Assembly (NCBI RefSeq): GCF_037975245.1
Contig: NC_092561.1
Coordinates: 12,521,001 to 12,585,000 of the forward strand
Direction: 5' to 3'
Origin: Apostichopus japonicus
Taxonomy: Eukaryota; Echinodermata; Holothuroidea; Aspidochirotida; Stichopodidae
DNA: 64,000 nucleotides
Numbering within the stretch: the first letter of the stretch is position 1; each line of letters opens with the position of its first letter. Under the pieces are notes generated by a model. It made no database searches. It was given only the letters and a program-made list of their open reading frames with translations, and was not told the origin of the DNA. Positions 48,399-58,700 of this stretch are shown piece after piece. Position numbers and translations under genes: made by a program.

Positions 48399-48905
48399 AG
48401 TTCTAAATTAGGATTAGATCTCTTTCTGAATTATCGCTGACCTAATAAGGTGATCAAGAGTACAATTTTATGTAGAAATAGGGCACATTTTTAACCTGAG
48501 GAAAAGTGGGGGCACGTGCCCCTGTGCCACCCCCCCCCCGATTCCGCCGCCCTTGGTTGCAACTATAGCCAGTAATTGTCTTTGATACAACTGTAGCTAG
48601 TAAATGTATCGAAAAGGCTGTTTTGGAACTTGGAACGCCGATCGTGACAACAACAGGCAACAAAGTGCTGCAGCTCTATACATATAAAGTCTGTTAATCA
48701 ACGATAAGCCCGGGCCAACAGTGCTACATACTGGCTACGCCCCTGATAGTTCTAAATTAGGATTAGATCTCTTACTGAAATATCGCTGACCTAATAAGGT
48801 GATAAAGGGTACAATTTTTATGTAGAAAAAGGGCACATTTTTAACCTGAGGAAAAGTGGGGGGCACGTGCACCCTGTGCCCCCCCCCCCGGTTCCGCCGC
48901 CCTTG
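48399..48905 (+). repeat. Direct repeat of a transposon right end
   Basis: 48399-48554 and 48749-48905 are about 95% alike, from TTCTAAATTAGGATTAGATC to CCGCCGCCCTTG. The spacer (48555-48748) is unrelated. The second copy is preceded by CCCCTGATAGTTCT, and ATAGTTCT also stands at the start of the first copy, so an insertion-linked duplication or recombination between two elements is likely. Confidence 0.85.
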
Positions 48906-48924
48906 CATATATATATATATATAT

Positions 48925-49060
48925 AAATGAAAATCGTAATGAGTTGGAAAATCAAGAACAGTGAAAAAACTTCCAGCCTCCACCGGGATTCGAACCCGGG
49001 CCTTCCGCTTTGTACGCGGACACCCTAACCAACTAGGCCATGGCAGCTGATTGTATGTCC
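48925..49060 (-). mobile_element. tRNA-derived SINE
   Basis: On the minus strand a tRNA-like head (48976-49047) is followed by GGAAGTTTTTTCACTGTTCT, TGATTTTCCAACTCATTACG and a TTTATATATAT tail. The same body and tail, without the head, occur on the plus strand at 49611-49680. A head, a body and a TA-rich tail in two copies fit a short SINE family. Confidence 0.8.
48976..49047 (-). tRNA. tRNA-like SINE head, anticodon ACA (Cys-type codon)
   Basis: A 72-nt cloverleaf can be drawn: a perfect T-arm (CCGGG-TTCGAAT-CCCGG), an anticodon stem TCCGC/GCGGA with loop GTACAAA, and a D-loop containing AGTTGGTTA. The acceptor stem GCTGCCA/TGGAGGC has one G-A mismatch and one T-G pair. The anticodon would be ACA, unusual for cysteine (normally GCA). 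Because the same 3' body recurs elsewhere as a repeat, it is more likely a well-kept SINE promoter than a decoding tRNA. Confidence 0.55.
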
Positions 49061-49536
49061 AGAGGTTCGAAACCGGTAAGGAAGGTCGTAATTCCACTGT
49101 AGGCGTTTGTCACCTGTATTGAACAATACTAGTTCTGTTTTTGGTGACATATTTTGCCTTACTCTAGAGATCAAACATGATGCTAACCAACTCGAAAAAC
49201 ATTTGTGAAGTTTGATATATATATATACATATATATGCATGTTTACATTAATTCAATTTAAGCCATTAGAATTCTAGCCATTAGAATCAAACTTTTTTAT
49301 TCCTGACAATAGCACTCCTAGCAGTTATGTGTCGACTGTAACATGTTTGGGAGGGGATGCATTTTGCCGCCCCCTCTCCCAATATTTGTATAAATTAGTG
49401 ACCATTGTTGAAGAGTCAGGGAATATTTCCCCTCTATAGATTGTTCAAATATTTCATCAATAACCTACATCCCACACACAATTTAAAGTGCCAGTCAAAT
49501 GACCAATTTCTCATATGAAGTTACAACCCATCAATA

Positions 49537-49538
<2 letters not shown>
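49061..49538. other. No recognised gene
   Basis: Contains a short TATA tract (49217-49236) and otherwise unique AT-rich sequence. Confidence 0.45.
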
Positions 49539-49590
<52 letters not shown>

Positions 49591-49597
49591 ATATATG
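49539..49597. repeat. TA microsatellite
   Basis: (TA)n over about 59 bp with one TTTA interruption, directly before a headless SINE copy. Confidence 0.95.
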
Positions 49598-49603
49598 TCT
49601 AGT

Positions 49604-49680
49604 CTCCCGGTGTAGACTGGAAGTTTTTTCAATGTTCTGGATTTTCCAACTCACTACGATTTCAATTAAATATATATTCA
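49604..49680 (+). mobile_element. 5'-truncated SINE copy
   Basis: CTCCCGGTGTAGACTGGAAG is followed by TTTTTTCAATGTTCTGGATT and TTCCAACTCACTACGATTTC. This is the body of the SINE at 48925-49060 in the opposite orientation, with only the last bases of the tRNA-like head. Confidence 0.8.
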
Positions 49681-51149
49681 TTTGCCTTTGTGGTTTACCT
49701 CCATTTCATTAACAAAATATGTGCAAAGTATTCTTAATACCTGCATTCACATTAGAGAGTACAAGAGCACTTCTTGTTTATAAAGTTGACATGTCACTGA
49801 AGATCAACAAAGGACAGTCTGAAAACCTTGTGAACACAATAGCAGGTAAAACTATGTTCTGCATGTAGATCCAATCAGTGTCTACAAACAACATCACCAA
49901 ATGAAAGGTCACTTGAGGTCAAGATCTTTAATTGTGGTAAGTCCAAAAGTAACACTTTGATGAATTTTATAAACAGCATGAATATCCACTAGAGTGAGAA
50001 CTTTACCACCCCCGCCCCCGTTTCACCTCCTAAGCCCCCCACCCCCTTTCATTTGTGGAGTCAAAGGCCATGTGATGCCAACAGTAAGCATTGTATGAAA
50101 ACCTTGTCAACTCAATAACAAGGTCACATGAACTGCATCCATTATAAGGGCTTGTGATTTACAGCCAATTCAGCATCAGTTGGATTTGTGATTCAGCAGC
50201 CAATTCTTTCTGAAGTACCGATGGATTGCTGCAAAATATGTCTTCACACGTCCACAAATTACGATAATGAACTAACACAGAATTTTGTAAATTTCAAGTG
50301 TATTAACAGATCCAGTGACAAACTATACATATTAAACATGGAATAATGTACATAAATAATTTGCAAGGTGATCAATCAGATGCAATTCTGCACTCTTTAT
50401 GGCAAATTTAATTAGTGGTGATATTTTTTGGGAAGAAAACCATTAAGTTAACAAGCCTGCTGTATAACAGACCTAGTTAAATCAACTATTGGCTGCAATG
50501 TTTACTATGTATAATCAATACACTGAGAGATTAGTGATGCAGTACTGGCAGGGGACAACTAACCACAGATCACCAGAGATTTTCACTACATGAAAACTAT
50601 CCATCATTCTTATCTGGAAAATGACTGCAAAGAAAAGGACTATGGAGAAAATTACATTAAAGAGTGATTCAACAATGTTATTTATTCCAACCACATAGAC
50701 ATATTTCAGTGCAATCTACATTTTTGTATGTTCTTTTCTCCATTGTCAAAATATATGAATGTCCCTTGCTATATCTTGATATGATACAATGTGCATATTA
50801 ATGTGCTATTTGATTTAATCCCAGCATGCACCCACTGCACTTATCATTCTGTGTCAGTTGTTATTAATGGTTGTTTGTAATATTATTTAACATAATAAAA
50901 CTTCATTCTTAGCTTGAGGTCATCCTTTGAGGCATTCTGTAAAATGTATTATATTATTAAAGCATATAACAATATCCTTCCATGAATATTTATGAAAAGT
51001 TAATTAGTTAATGAAACTATACTATGGTAATATACATTCATAAACAATGGTAACCTTGGCAACCCCTCCTAGACACTTCACAGCTGGATGTAACAGACTG
51101 CAGGAGTGATCCATCAAACTGATTCCTGTCTCCTGAGATAGTTGACATC
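49681..51149. other. Downstream region of the TMEM216-like gene
   Basis: On the minus strand this is 3' of the stop codon; an AATAAA signal is present at 50681-50686. A diverged copy of the AGGTCA-containing repeat family lies at about 49800-50160, with AAACCTTGTGAACACAATAG and AAAGGTCACTTGAGGTCA in the plus orientation. No other gene seen. Confidence 0.5.
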
Positions 51150-51171
51150 TTATATCACTTGGTTAGCAGCT
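51150..51171 (-). CDS. TMEM216: TMEM216-like terminal exon
   Basis: Acceptor TCTTTTCAG, then AGCTGCTAACCAAGTGATATAA. Completes the split arginine codon and adds AANQVI before TAA. Phase fits and the total length becomes 149 aa, but such a short exon could be chosen wrongly. Confidence 0.6.
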
Positions 51172-54100
51172 CTGAAAAGAGGCATAATAAAAGATAACTT
51201 GTGAATACAACTGACAAGATTCATCTGGATACCAACTTATCGTAGACAAGAGCAATTTTATTTTTCTAAAAGCCCTGTCTTTTTGAGAGTAAAAGAATTA
51301 TATAACCCCAATTGTACAATATTGTGTCCCATCCCAACAGTATTTCATGTGCTACTCTGATCAGAATTCACACTTACTGTATGTCATCTGTTTATGAATT
51401 GCTGTAACAATTCGAAAAGAAATATAATATTTTACAGTTGACGTAACTGCCTGAAGGTTCAATGTTACCAAAATTGCTCCTAACATAACCTTCAATCAGA
51501 CTATTTTTCATGAGCAAGAGAAAGTAACTTTCACAGGTTCTCAGATCTCCATACTTGAATTGTATGTAGCAGAAAACACACAATAATAGGTTAAGAATCA
51601 ACCCTTTCTCCTCAAACTTCACGCACTTTAGACAGCAAAATAAGTATTCCCTCTCCCAACTTCCAAAAAATAATGTTTCGTGGTTTCGATGTGGTACTTC
51701 GACACACAACATATGAAATTGGTCCAACCTTCCCTTTCTTCAGATAACGTGTTTACAATCTGGGCATCACAAACGCATGCACGCACACACACCCCACATA
51801 CACCATCATGAAAGCAAAGTTTACAATTATCAAGGAAACAAAAAATGCTGCCAATCCCAGTATTTCTATACTACTGTATAACAGCATTTGTAACAAAGAT
51901 CACAATAAATAGAATGAAACTTGCAGTCATAATATATATACCTAAATAAACCTATAATAAAGTGGTAAATATTAGAAATGCAATTAACTCACCTTCCAAA
52001 TGTAATCAACGTAACAATTTCAAATATAACTTCCAGAAAGAAGAAGATGAGAAGTATGGAACAGAGGATGATCTCTGCTCGGAGGACATACGTCTGCCAC
52101 AGAAGAACAAAGAGGGTGCCAAATGAAACAGGCAAGAGTAAGGCAACAGAGACAGCAAGATGTACCACTTTCTCTGTCAGGTTGCCTTTAGTTCCAAAGA
52201 ACAGCCTTACACCTTCAATAATTGCTAACATGAAGAGAAGAATAACTTCACCAATTATGTTCTGTGATGGATACGGCAAGATAGAACCTGTATAAAAGTA
52301 CAGAAGAATATATTGGAGTTACTGTAATACCTGAAAGCAACCTAGGGAGGAGTAAATTCAAGCATACTGAGTGAATTATTCCATTTCCTCATCAAGCTAA
52401 TGGCCATATTACTTTTAACCAGAAAGTCAAATGGCTTAGTGATTCCTTGCCAAATGAGAAAAAAACTTTAGATACAAATTTTACCAAATGATCTGAATTG
52501 CTGAGCAGAAATGGCAAGTCTTGCAAAATTGATTAATTCGAACCGACGAAGAGAGGGTTGAAAACTTTAAGGTCAAAAAATATTCACTGCTTCATTATAA
52601 GACTTATTCTGACTGTAACCTGTAATTGACCTGAAATGACCTTTGGCCTCAAGGGAACCTGTGGACATGTATTTAGAAAGAGCTACTGTATGTATATAGC
52701 AAATTTGAAGTTCAAGCAACTTCTGAAGATATGGCATTTTCAAATTTCTCAGCCTTTGACATTTGTTGACCTTAAAACAACAGGGATCATCTGCGCACCA
52801 TAGGCTACCAACATACTTAGTTTAAACATTAAAGTTCCAGTAACTTTTACTTCTTGAGATATCGTGTTTACAAGGTTTTAAGCCTTTGACCTCTGGTGAC
52901 CTAAACTGTTCTTTGACCTCCATGGAAGAGGATAGAGAAGATCTAATCACCAAGGGCTACCTCGTACCAAGTTTGAAGTTCAAGCAATTTTCACTTCTTG
53001 AGATATGGTGTTTACATGGTTTTCAGACCTTGACCTCTCTTGACCTCCATGACAAGCAATTGGGATCATCTATGTGCTACCTGCATACCCAGTTTCAAGT
53101 TCAGGCAAATTTTATTTTTTGAGATATCCTGTTTACAAGGTTATCCGACTATGACCTCTGGTGACCTCAAATGACCTTTGACCTCCACTGAAAACGATAG
53201 AGAACATTTCATTTTTAAGGGCTACCTACAAAGTTTAATGTTGAAGCAACTTTCACTTCTTGAGATACTGTATGGTGTTTACAAGGTTTTCAGACCTTGA
53301 CCTCAAATGACCTTCGACCATGAAAAGCAATAGGCATCATCTACTTACCAAGTGCTACCTAGATACCAAGTTTTCAGTTTTAGGCAACTTTTGATTCTTG
53401 AGATACTGTATCGTGTTTACAAGCCAAGGCATCACATACACGCACACTCACGCTATCACAGTTCTAAATCAAAGAGCACAATGCAATTCCCGTTCTCATT
53501 AGTATGGACACACGTCAATTACATTTATTTAAAAGTAATTCCATAAATTCCTTATATTTTTCAAAACACTATGTTTGAATACATTTCCAAGCCTCCATAA
53601 TTTCTTACCAAATGAACTTGGTCAATGACTTTGTAGCATTATAGTGAGACAAATTGCTTACCTTTGTAGATATACATAAGCAGCTCACATATCCAGAAGA
53701 AGCCAAAGTACCAGCCATTCAGATAAAGTAGAATTTGAAGAGGGAGTGATGAGAGCTGAGACTGAACTAAGGAAGATACTTAAACTGTTGTAAGCAATGT
53801 AACTACTTAAAACAGGTCTTGGTGCTTCTGACTTGTTATTTGTCAGTGATACATAAGGTAAAATGACAATAAGGTCAAAGTGTAAGCAACGGTTACAATG
53901 CCACTTGTTGAGCTTGTTGGCCAATTAGCTAAGGCATTGGGCTTGTGATCCAAGGATTGCTGGTTCGATCCCTATCTAGTTCATTACGTTGTGTCCTTGA
54001 GCAAGATGCTTTATGTCCATTGCCTTTCTCCACCCAGGGATTAAATGGGTACCTAAATTCTCTCACATATCTTCTTATGTCCTCAATATCTACCAGCTTG

Positions 54101-55447
54101 TGTTCAGATATTACATCCACTTGAAATGTTGGATAAAAAGATGAAGAATATTAACTTCTAAGGCCTCTTTTGGCACATTCTACTCAAAAAGGTTTTAAAT
54201 ATAACCCTTCCAAAAATGTGCATTTTCTGAATTTTAGACTCTAGATCTGCCACATACTTGTGAAAATAAACCTGTTTGATCGATACTGTATTTTACACAA
54301 CAGAATGAAAAAAATTGTGAAATTTACCCATACCTACACACAATCACATGTACGAAACTGCAATTGTAATGACTACAACAAGAGAAAGCCTAAAGCTATA
54401 GCCTTGTTAACCTGTGGGTCAATCCAGCTTAGGACATTCAGTTGTGCCTCTGTTAGTAATGCCTTCATGTTGTCAGCCTATTAATGTCAATTGATCGGCA
54501 TCTCAAAGGATTACCTAAGCCTTATCTGACAAAAAAACTGCATCTAGCAAGTACTGTATACTTCTTATAACCTCTGGAATTTACATTGACAAGTGATGCA
54601 TCTCCATTCTTTCTCCAAAAAGGATACAACTACAACAGTTTTCCCTGAAAATGAGAAGAAACTGATATAATAAGAATTAAAAAACACATTCAGACATAAT
54701 TTAAATAGGTAAGATGGTAAACCCTAGGATGTACTGTACCATACTTTAATTGGATTTTATTTAAGTACTTAATCATATATGACTAGAGAGCTTTGAAGAA
54801 TTGGATTCTTAGTCATGACCGTTGCAATGTGTTATCATATTACTACCTTGTACAAACTTTTAATATCATTATGGGAAGGTAGGTCCAGCTACTAAATTTA
54901 CATTAGCAATTGAAGGAGTTGATAAAATTGTTATTAAAAAAATTCCAATCTTATGTAAGAATGAGAACAATCCTAATATTGAAACCATTTGTAAAGTTCA
55001 GATTCTTATTGAGTAGGCCTAGCTCTACAGCAAATCATGCATTTTCAGTTTTGACAATGTCAAAGGACACATCAACACAGGCATTGTAGATCTAGTAGTA
55101 TTATGCATCATTTTACTGAACCACCTTCTTACAGTAAGTTAAAAGGACTAACGTCCAGACTATCAATTCAGGATATTGACTTAAAGCATACTTTCAAACT
55201 TGTTCAATATCCTGAAGTAGTCAAAACTCTTCAAAAGCAAACAAAAAATTTGCGTTCTTGAATTATCAGTTTTTATCTATTTGAATGATAAAAACAATAT
55301 GTTCACATACAGTATGTTGCATTTAACACTACAGGTGAGATGCTCGCCTAATGTTATACCGTCGTACGTTCTTATCGTGTGAGGATACATATAAACAAAT
55401 TGCAGAACTGAATCAATACCTCTGTTTCTTTGGTTTTGCTCCGCCAT
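51150..55447 (-). CDS. TMEM216: TMEM216/TMEM80-family tetraspan ciliary membrane protein
   Basis: Four minus-strand exons (55420-55447, 53662-53766, 51993-52287, 51150-51171) join in phases 1, 1, 2 into a 149-aa protein, close to vertebrate TMEM216 (about 145 aa). Features in order: MAEQNQRNR; TM1 with LPLQILLYLNGWYFGFFW; GSILPYPSQN; TM2 ending EGVRLFFGTKGNLTE; TM3 VAVSLL-type helix ending LLWQTYVLRAE; TM4 ending VTLITFGR. NGWY, LPYP, RLFFGTKGNL and QTYVLR are family hallmarks. TMEM216 is a transition-zone (MKS module) protein needed for cilium formation. SSLPLQ and TKGNLTE also recall TMEM80, so the paralogue call is less sure than the family call. It is head-to-head with SND1, with 287 bp between the start codons. 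Introns hold a SINE and a DR4 repeat array. Confidence 0.88.
51993..52287 (-). CDS. TMEM216: TMEM216-like exon 3
   Basis: Acceptor TTTATACAG, then GTTCTATCTTGCCG; donor TTTGGAAG/GTGAGT. Encodes residues 45-142 with helices 2 to 4 and the RLFFGTKGNL and LLWQTYVLR motifs. Confidence 0.92.
52435..53420 (-). repeat. Intronic array of DR4 (AGGTCA) repeat units
   Basis: At least five units of about 130-160 bp, all opposite in orientation to the 38.5-kb copy, share TTCTTGAGATATNGTGTTTACA and GGGATCATCT-like words. Paired TGACCT half-sites spaced by exactly four bases lie at 52627-52642, 52887-52902, 53031-53046, 53152-53167 and 53298-53313. At 53152-53184 four half-sites are arranged with spacers 4, 4 and 1. 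The family's distinctive end lies at 52435-52600. It sits in intron 2 of the TMEM216-like gene. Confidence 0.85.
53662..53766 (-). CDS. TMEM216: TMEM216-like exon 2
   Basis: Acceptor TTCCTTAG, then TTCAGTCTCAGCTC; donor TACAAAG/GTAAGC. Encodes residues 10-44 with the first membrane helix and the NGWY motif. Confidence 0.88.
53910..54125 (+). mobile_element. tRNA-derived SINE with deuterostome-type core
   Basis: Head: TTGGCCAATTAGCTAAGGCA (A box) to GCTGGTTCGATCCC (B box). Body: GTGTCCTTGAGCAAGATGCT, TTCTCCACCCAGGGATTAAA and TGGGTACC. This GTGTCCTTGAGCAAG core is widely shared among SINEs of echinoderms, hemichordates and amphioxus. It lies in intron 1 of the TMEM216-like gene on the opposite strand. 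Confidence 0.85.
55420..55447 (-). CDS. TMEM216: TMEM216-like exon 1
   Basis: ATGGCGGAGCAAAACCAAAG to the donor AGAG/GTATTG. 28 nt, nine codons plus one base (phase 1). The start is the first ATG on this side of the shared promoter and has the favourable context AATAATGG. Confidence 0.75.
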
Positions 55448-55734
55448 TATTCCCTAGAATATGAAAGACAGAATTTCGATATATTTATAGATACATTAAG
55501 ATGAACCATCAACATATGACAGAGAAGAAAAGACCTAGCAAATACTTTGTTGTCCTCACATTTTTGCAACAGACCTTCGTTTGAAATTGAATCCTGAAGT
55601 ATTTGTATCAATATTCATCAGTTTCCACAACTACGTCAGAAACGTCACTCATTCAACACGGTCACGTTATTGCTTCATTCATCCCTTATGCTACGTTCTT
55701 TAAATTCAGCTGTATGGTGCATACACAACTCAAC
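55448..55734. promoter_or_regulatory. Shared bidirectional promoter, TMEM216-like and SND1
   Basis: 287 bp separate the two divergent start codons, leaving room for both 5' UTRs and a common promoter. Two ACGTCA (CRE-type) motifs lie 9 bp apart at 55633-55638 and 55642-55647, and GTCACG lies at 55660-55665. No TATA box is obvious for either gene. No X-box was found, although many ciliary genes use one. Confidence 0.6.
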
Positions 55735-55788
55735 ATGGCGAATCAAGCTCCTCCAAAACCAGTCGTCCACCGTGGAATTGTGAAACAG
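55735..55788 (+). CDS. SND1: SND1 exon 1
   Basis: ATG in the context CAACATGGCG; 18 codons [18 protein letters not shown]; donor CAG/GTAATC, phase 0. Confidence 0.92.
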
Positions 55789-58700
55789 GTAATCTCCTAT
55801 TTGATATGCCTGTACCCAGTACTCTGTTTGTTGCTGTAGCTTCTTCGTTAATTCGACATATTCATGTACTTTGGCTTTCAGAACATTTTACTGTGTAAAA
55901 GTTTGTCGCGGATCTCCATATGGAGTACGTGGCATATTCACGATGTAGCCTAGCCTAGGCTACTAAAGTCAACCGTTGGATATTTGCACATGAATAATTG
56001 TTTTGAATGAACCCGAGTTGAGCCTATACTAGCTTAGGCCAACGTTAGGCAAATTATGAATGTGTACATTTTATGTACAGTGAAGGTATCGTTAAGTGGG
56101 TCATCTTTGTAAATTGAAATGAGTATACGGATACTTCTTTCGATTACTTACCAACAGCTTCCTTAGAAATATGAATAAACCCCACAAAAATGTTAACATT
56201 TCAATCACACTTCACAGTAGCCTTGGCCTAAGCTTGGCTACAATGGAATTGGTTCCCATTCATTTACTCGTGTATAGTCATACCAAGCTACGACAGTGAA
56301 TGCATAGTGCTAGGTCTGATTGAAATTTAAGTCAAGTAGCTCATACAGGCCCAACTTTTACCTTTTATGAGATTTTCACAATGTTGTGGATTATAAAATT
56401 ATGGGTTATCATATGATTTCTTATTATTGTTATATTATATAAGCTGTTAGTATTACAAGACTTCATTTAAGTTTTTTTCACATATAAACACAGTATAGTA
56501 GGAACATAAAGAATTAAAGTGAAAGGAATTTAACTAAGATGCCCTATCTGATACAGATAGGCCTATCAAATTTTGATATAAATGTTCTATTCAACATAAC
56601 TATGCACCAATCATCTGTCGTATACTGTAGATAATTGCAAATATCTCTAATTTGTTTTTTCATAACCTTTTTCTCTACATTTCATGTGATTAAAATAGCA
56701 AATAATCAATCTTTTTGTAGATTTTATCTGGTGATGCTGTGATAATCAGAGGAGTTCCCAAAGGAGGTCCTCCTCCAGAGAAACAGATTTGCTTGTCTAA
56801 TGTAGTTGCCCCAAAATTAGCAAGAAGAGCAAATCCAAACATCGAACACTCTGTGGAAACACCAGATGAGGTACAGTAACTGATTAGTTCTGCAATTTGA
56901 ACTTTCCATAGCTCACTGGTTGTTAATGTGAGTAAGAAAAGTTGTATAAATGTGCTTAATATTTGTAGATACATTCATTTATAAGATTTTTTTTTACTAT
57001 GGTCACATGTTTGGATCAAATTCATTTTCTAGCAGCATTGTTACAAATGCAGGATTCTACGAAACAGTATTCACTAATGACTGAATTTTTTTGAAAAAAA
57101 CAATGAACGCAAGGTACAGAGTTTAACAACTTCTGTTAATACTTAGTGCAACATTCTGTAGAGTCCGAGGGCTTGACAACGGACAGACTTTGAACACAAA
57201 ACACAGAAACAAGAAAATACATGTGCACACTCTGAGGGTCTGGGAGGCTCTGCCTTACTTCTTTATTCAGTCTTACTAACTAGACTGCTTGTCTAGCTAT
57301 TTACATAACATAAATGCATAAGAACAATGTACCATTGATAGGAGGAATGTAGCATGTACCACACCAACTATAGACCACTGGTCTAGCTATTAACATAATA
57401 TATGCATAAAGAACAATATACCATTGATAGGAGGAATGAACTGAATACAGTACTATGTCCACCTGGTATACATGTAAACTGACACACATACTTCTTGTAC
57501 ATAACAGTGCCAGTGCAAGCCACAAAAGTAATAAGCTATCTCTACAATTCATACATCATCAAACGAGCCATTGATGCTTGAGTATGTTTATCGTCATTGC
57601 ATAAATAGGTATTTACATACTGTAGTGGGAAATGAGTCAGAACTGGCAGGGGTTGGTCGGAATTGCCTATAGTTGTTGGGGAAAAGAAACCTTCGTTCAC
57701 GTTTGTATAAACTGTATGAATAAAATTGCATTGGGATACTGTTAATAGTAACTTATGACACGGTTCATAAAAGTTGTGAGCAATTGCTTGGCCTTTTAAA
57801 GGAATTTTTTAGTGCAAAATGGGATCTAGTCATTGGTCAGAATCGATCAGATCTCACTCTCAGCTTGGCCTAGATACGCTCAAAGGAATGTGTACAAATT
57901 GCTTACGGCTGTGAATACAAACGATCTCTCAATGCTTTGCCTTGATACAGTACACAGGAATGTGTACAGACTTCGCATACAGCTTTGATTAAAAAAAATC
58001 GCTCAAATATATAACAAATATCTGAACATGTTATGAAGAAAACAGAGATAGGGAATTCTGGAACATTTTAACTCCTCAAAAGATTGCAAGCTTGCAACTT
58101 CACCGAGAAATTCCCATCCAAATTGCTACCTTACTTTCAGAAATTTGAACTTTCCTCTCTGCAGTGTAGCTTGCTAATGATAGCGTCACTACTACAGCCC
58201 CCCAGAACGAAGTGGGGCGATAACATTACAGTCGCATCACTTTTTAAAATATATTAGATTAAGTTGGCACAAGGTTAAAAAATTCCACTTCTTCTGAACC
58301 ATAGGATGAAAAATAACTGAACTATGACTGTGGTGATGAAAAACTTAAGAAGTTTAAGTTTTCATATACCCAATAGACTGCCACTCAAAATTCCTTTAAT
58401 GGCATATTCTTGTATCGTTGAGATCTATAAGTAATATGTTCTACAAAGTTTATGTGGCTCAATAAAATTGGTTGAAAGTGCAGTATTTTTGGTTTTGATG
58501 ATAATCGTAACCTTTGCATTCATGATGGAGTATGTGGGTGTGTGTGAGTGCGTTTGTGACGCTCAGCTTGTAAACACGATATATCAAGAAGGGAAGGTTG
58601 GACCAATTTCATATGTTGTTTGTAGAAGTACCACATTAAATACAAAAGCCTATTGTTTTGGTTTGAGGTTAAAGGTCATTTGGGGTCACCAATGGTCAAA

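Larger units (their letters stand above)
47126..48905 (-). mobile_element. Composite hAT-type element with nested insertion and broken transposase
   Basis: Terminal sequences CAAGGGCGGCGGAA (47126) and TTCCGCCGCCCTTG (ending 48905) are inverted repeats, and CATATATA flanks both sides (47118-47125 and 48906-48913). The match is weaker evidence than usual because the flanks are TA-rich. Inside are a 390-bp nested hAT relative (47635-48024), a minus-strand transposase C-terminus (48051-48390), and the right end of the element in two copies. The second copy is separated from the first by about 190 bp that ends in another transposon-like terminus (CTGGCTACGCCCCTG at 48730-48744). Confidence 0.7.

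Noticed and set aside
51392-51727. 111-codon minus-strand open frame in TMEM216-like intron 3
   Set aside because: Cys/Phe/Leu-rich translation of AT-rich intron with no similarity to the family; the short terminal exon at 51150-51171 fits phase and length better.
51978-52295. 105-codon plus-strand open frame antisense to TMEM216-like exon 3
   Set aside because: It is the shadow of the well-supported minus-strand exon, whose membrane-protein translation and splice sites fit a known family.
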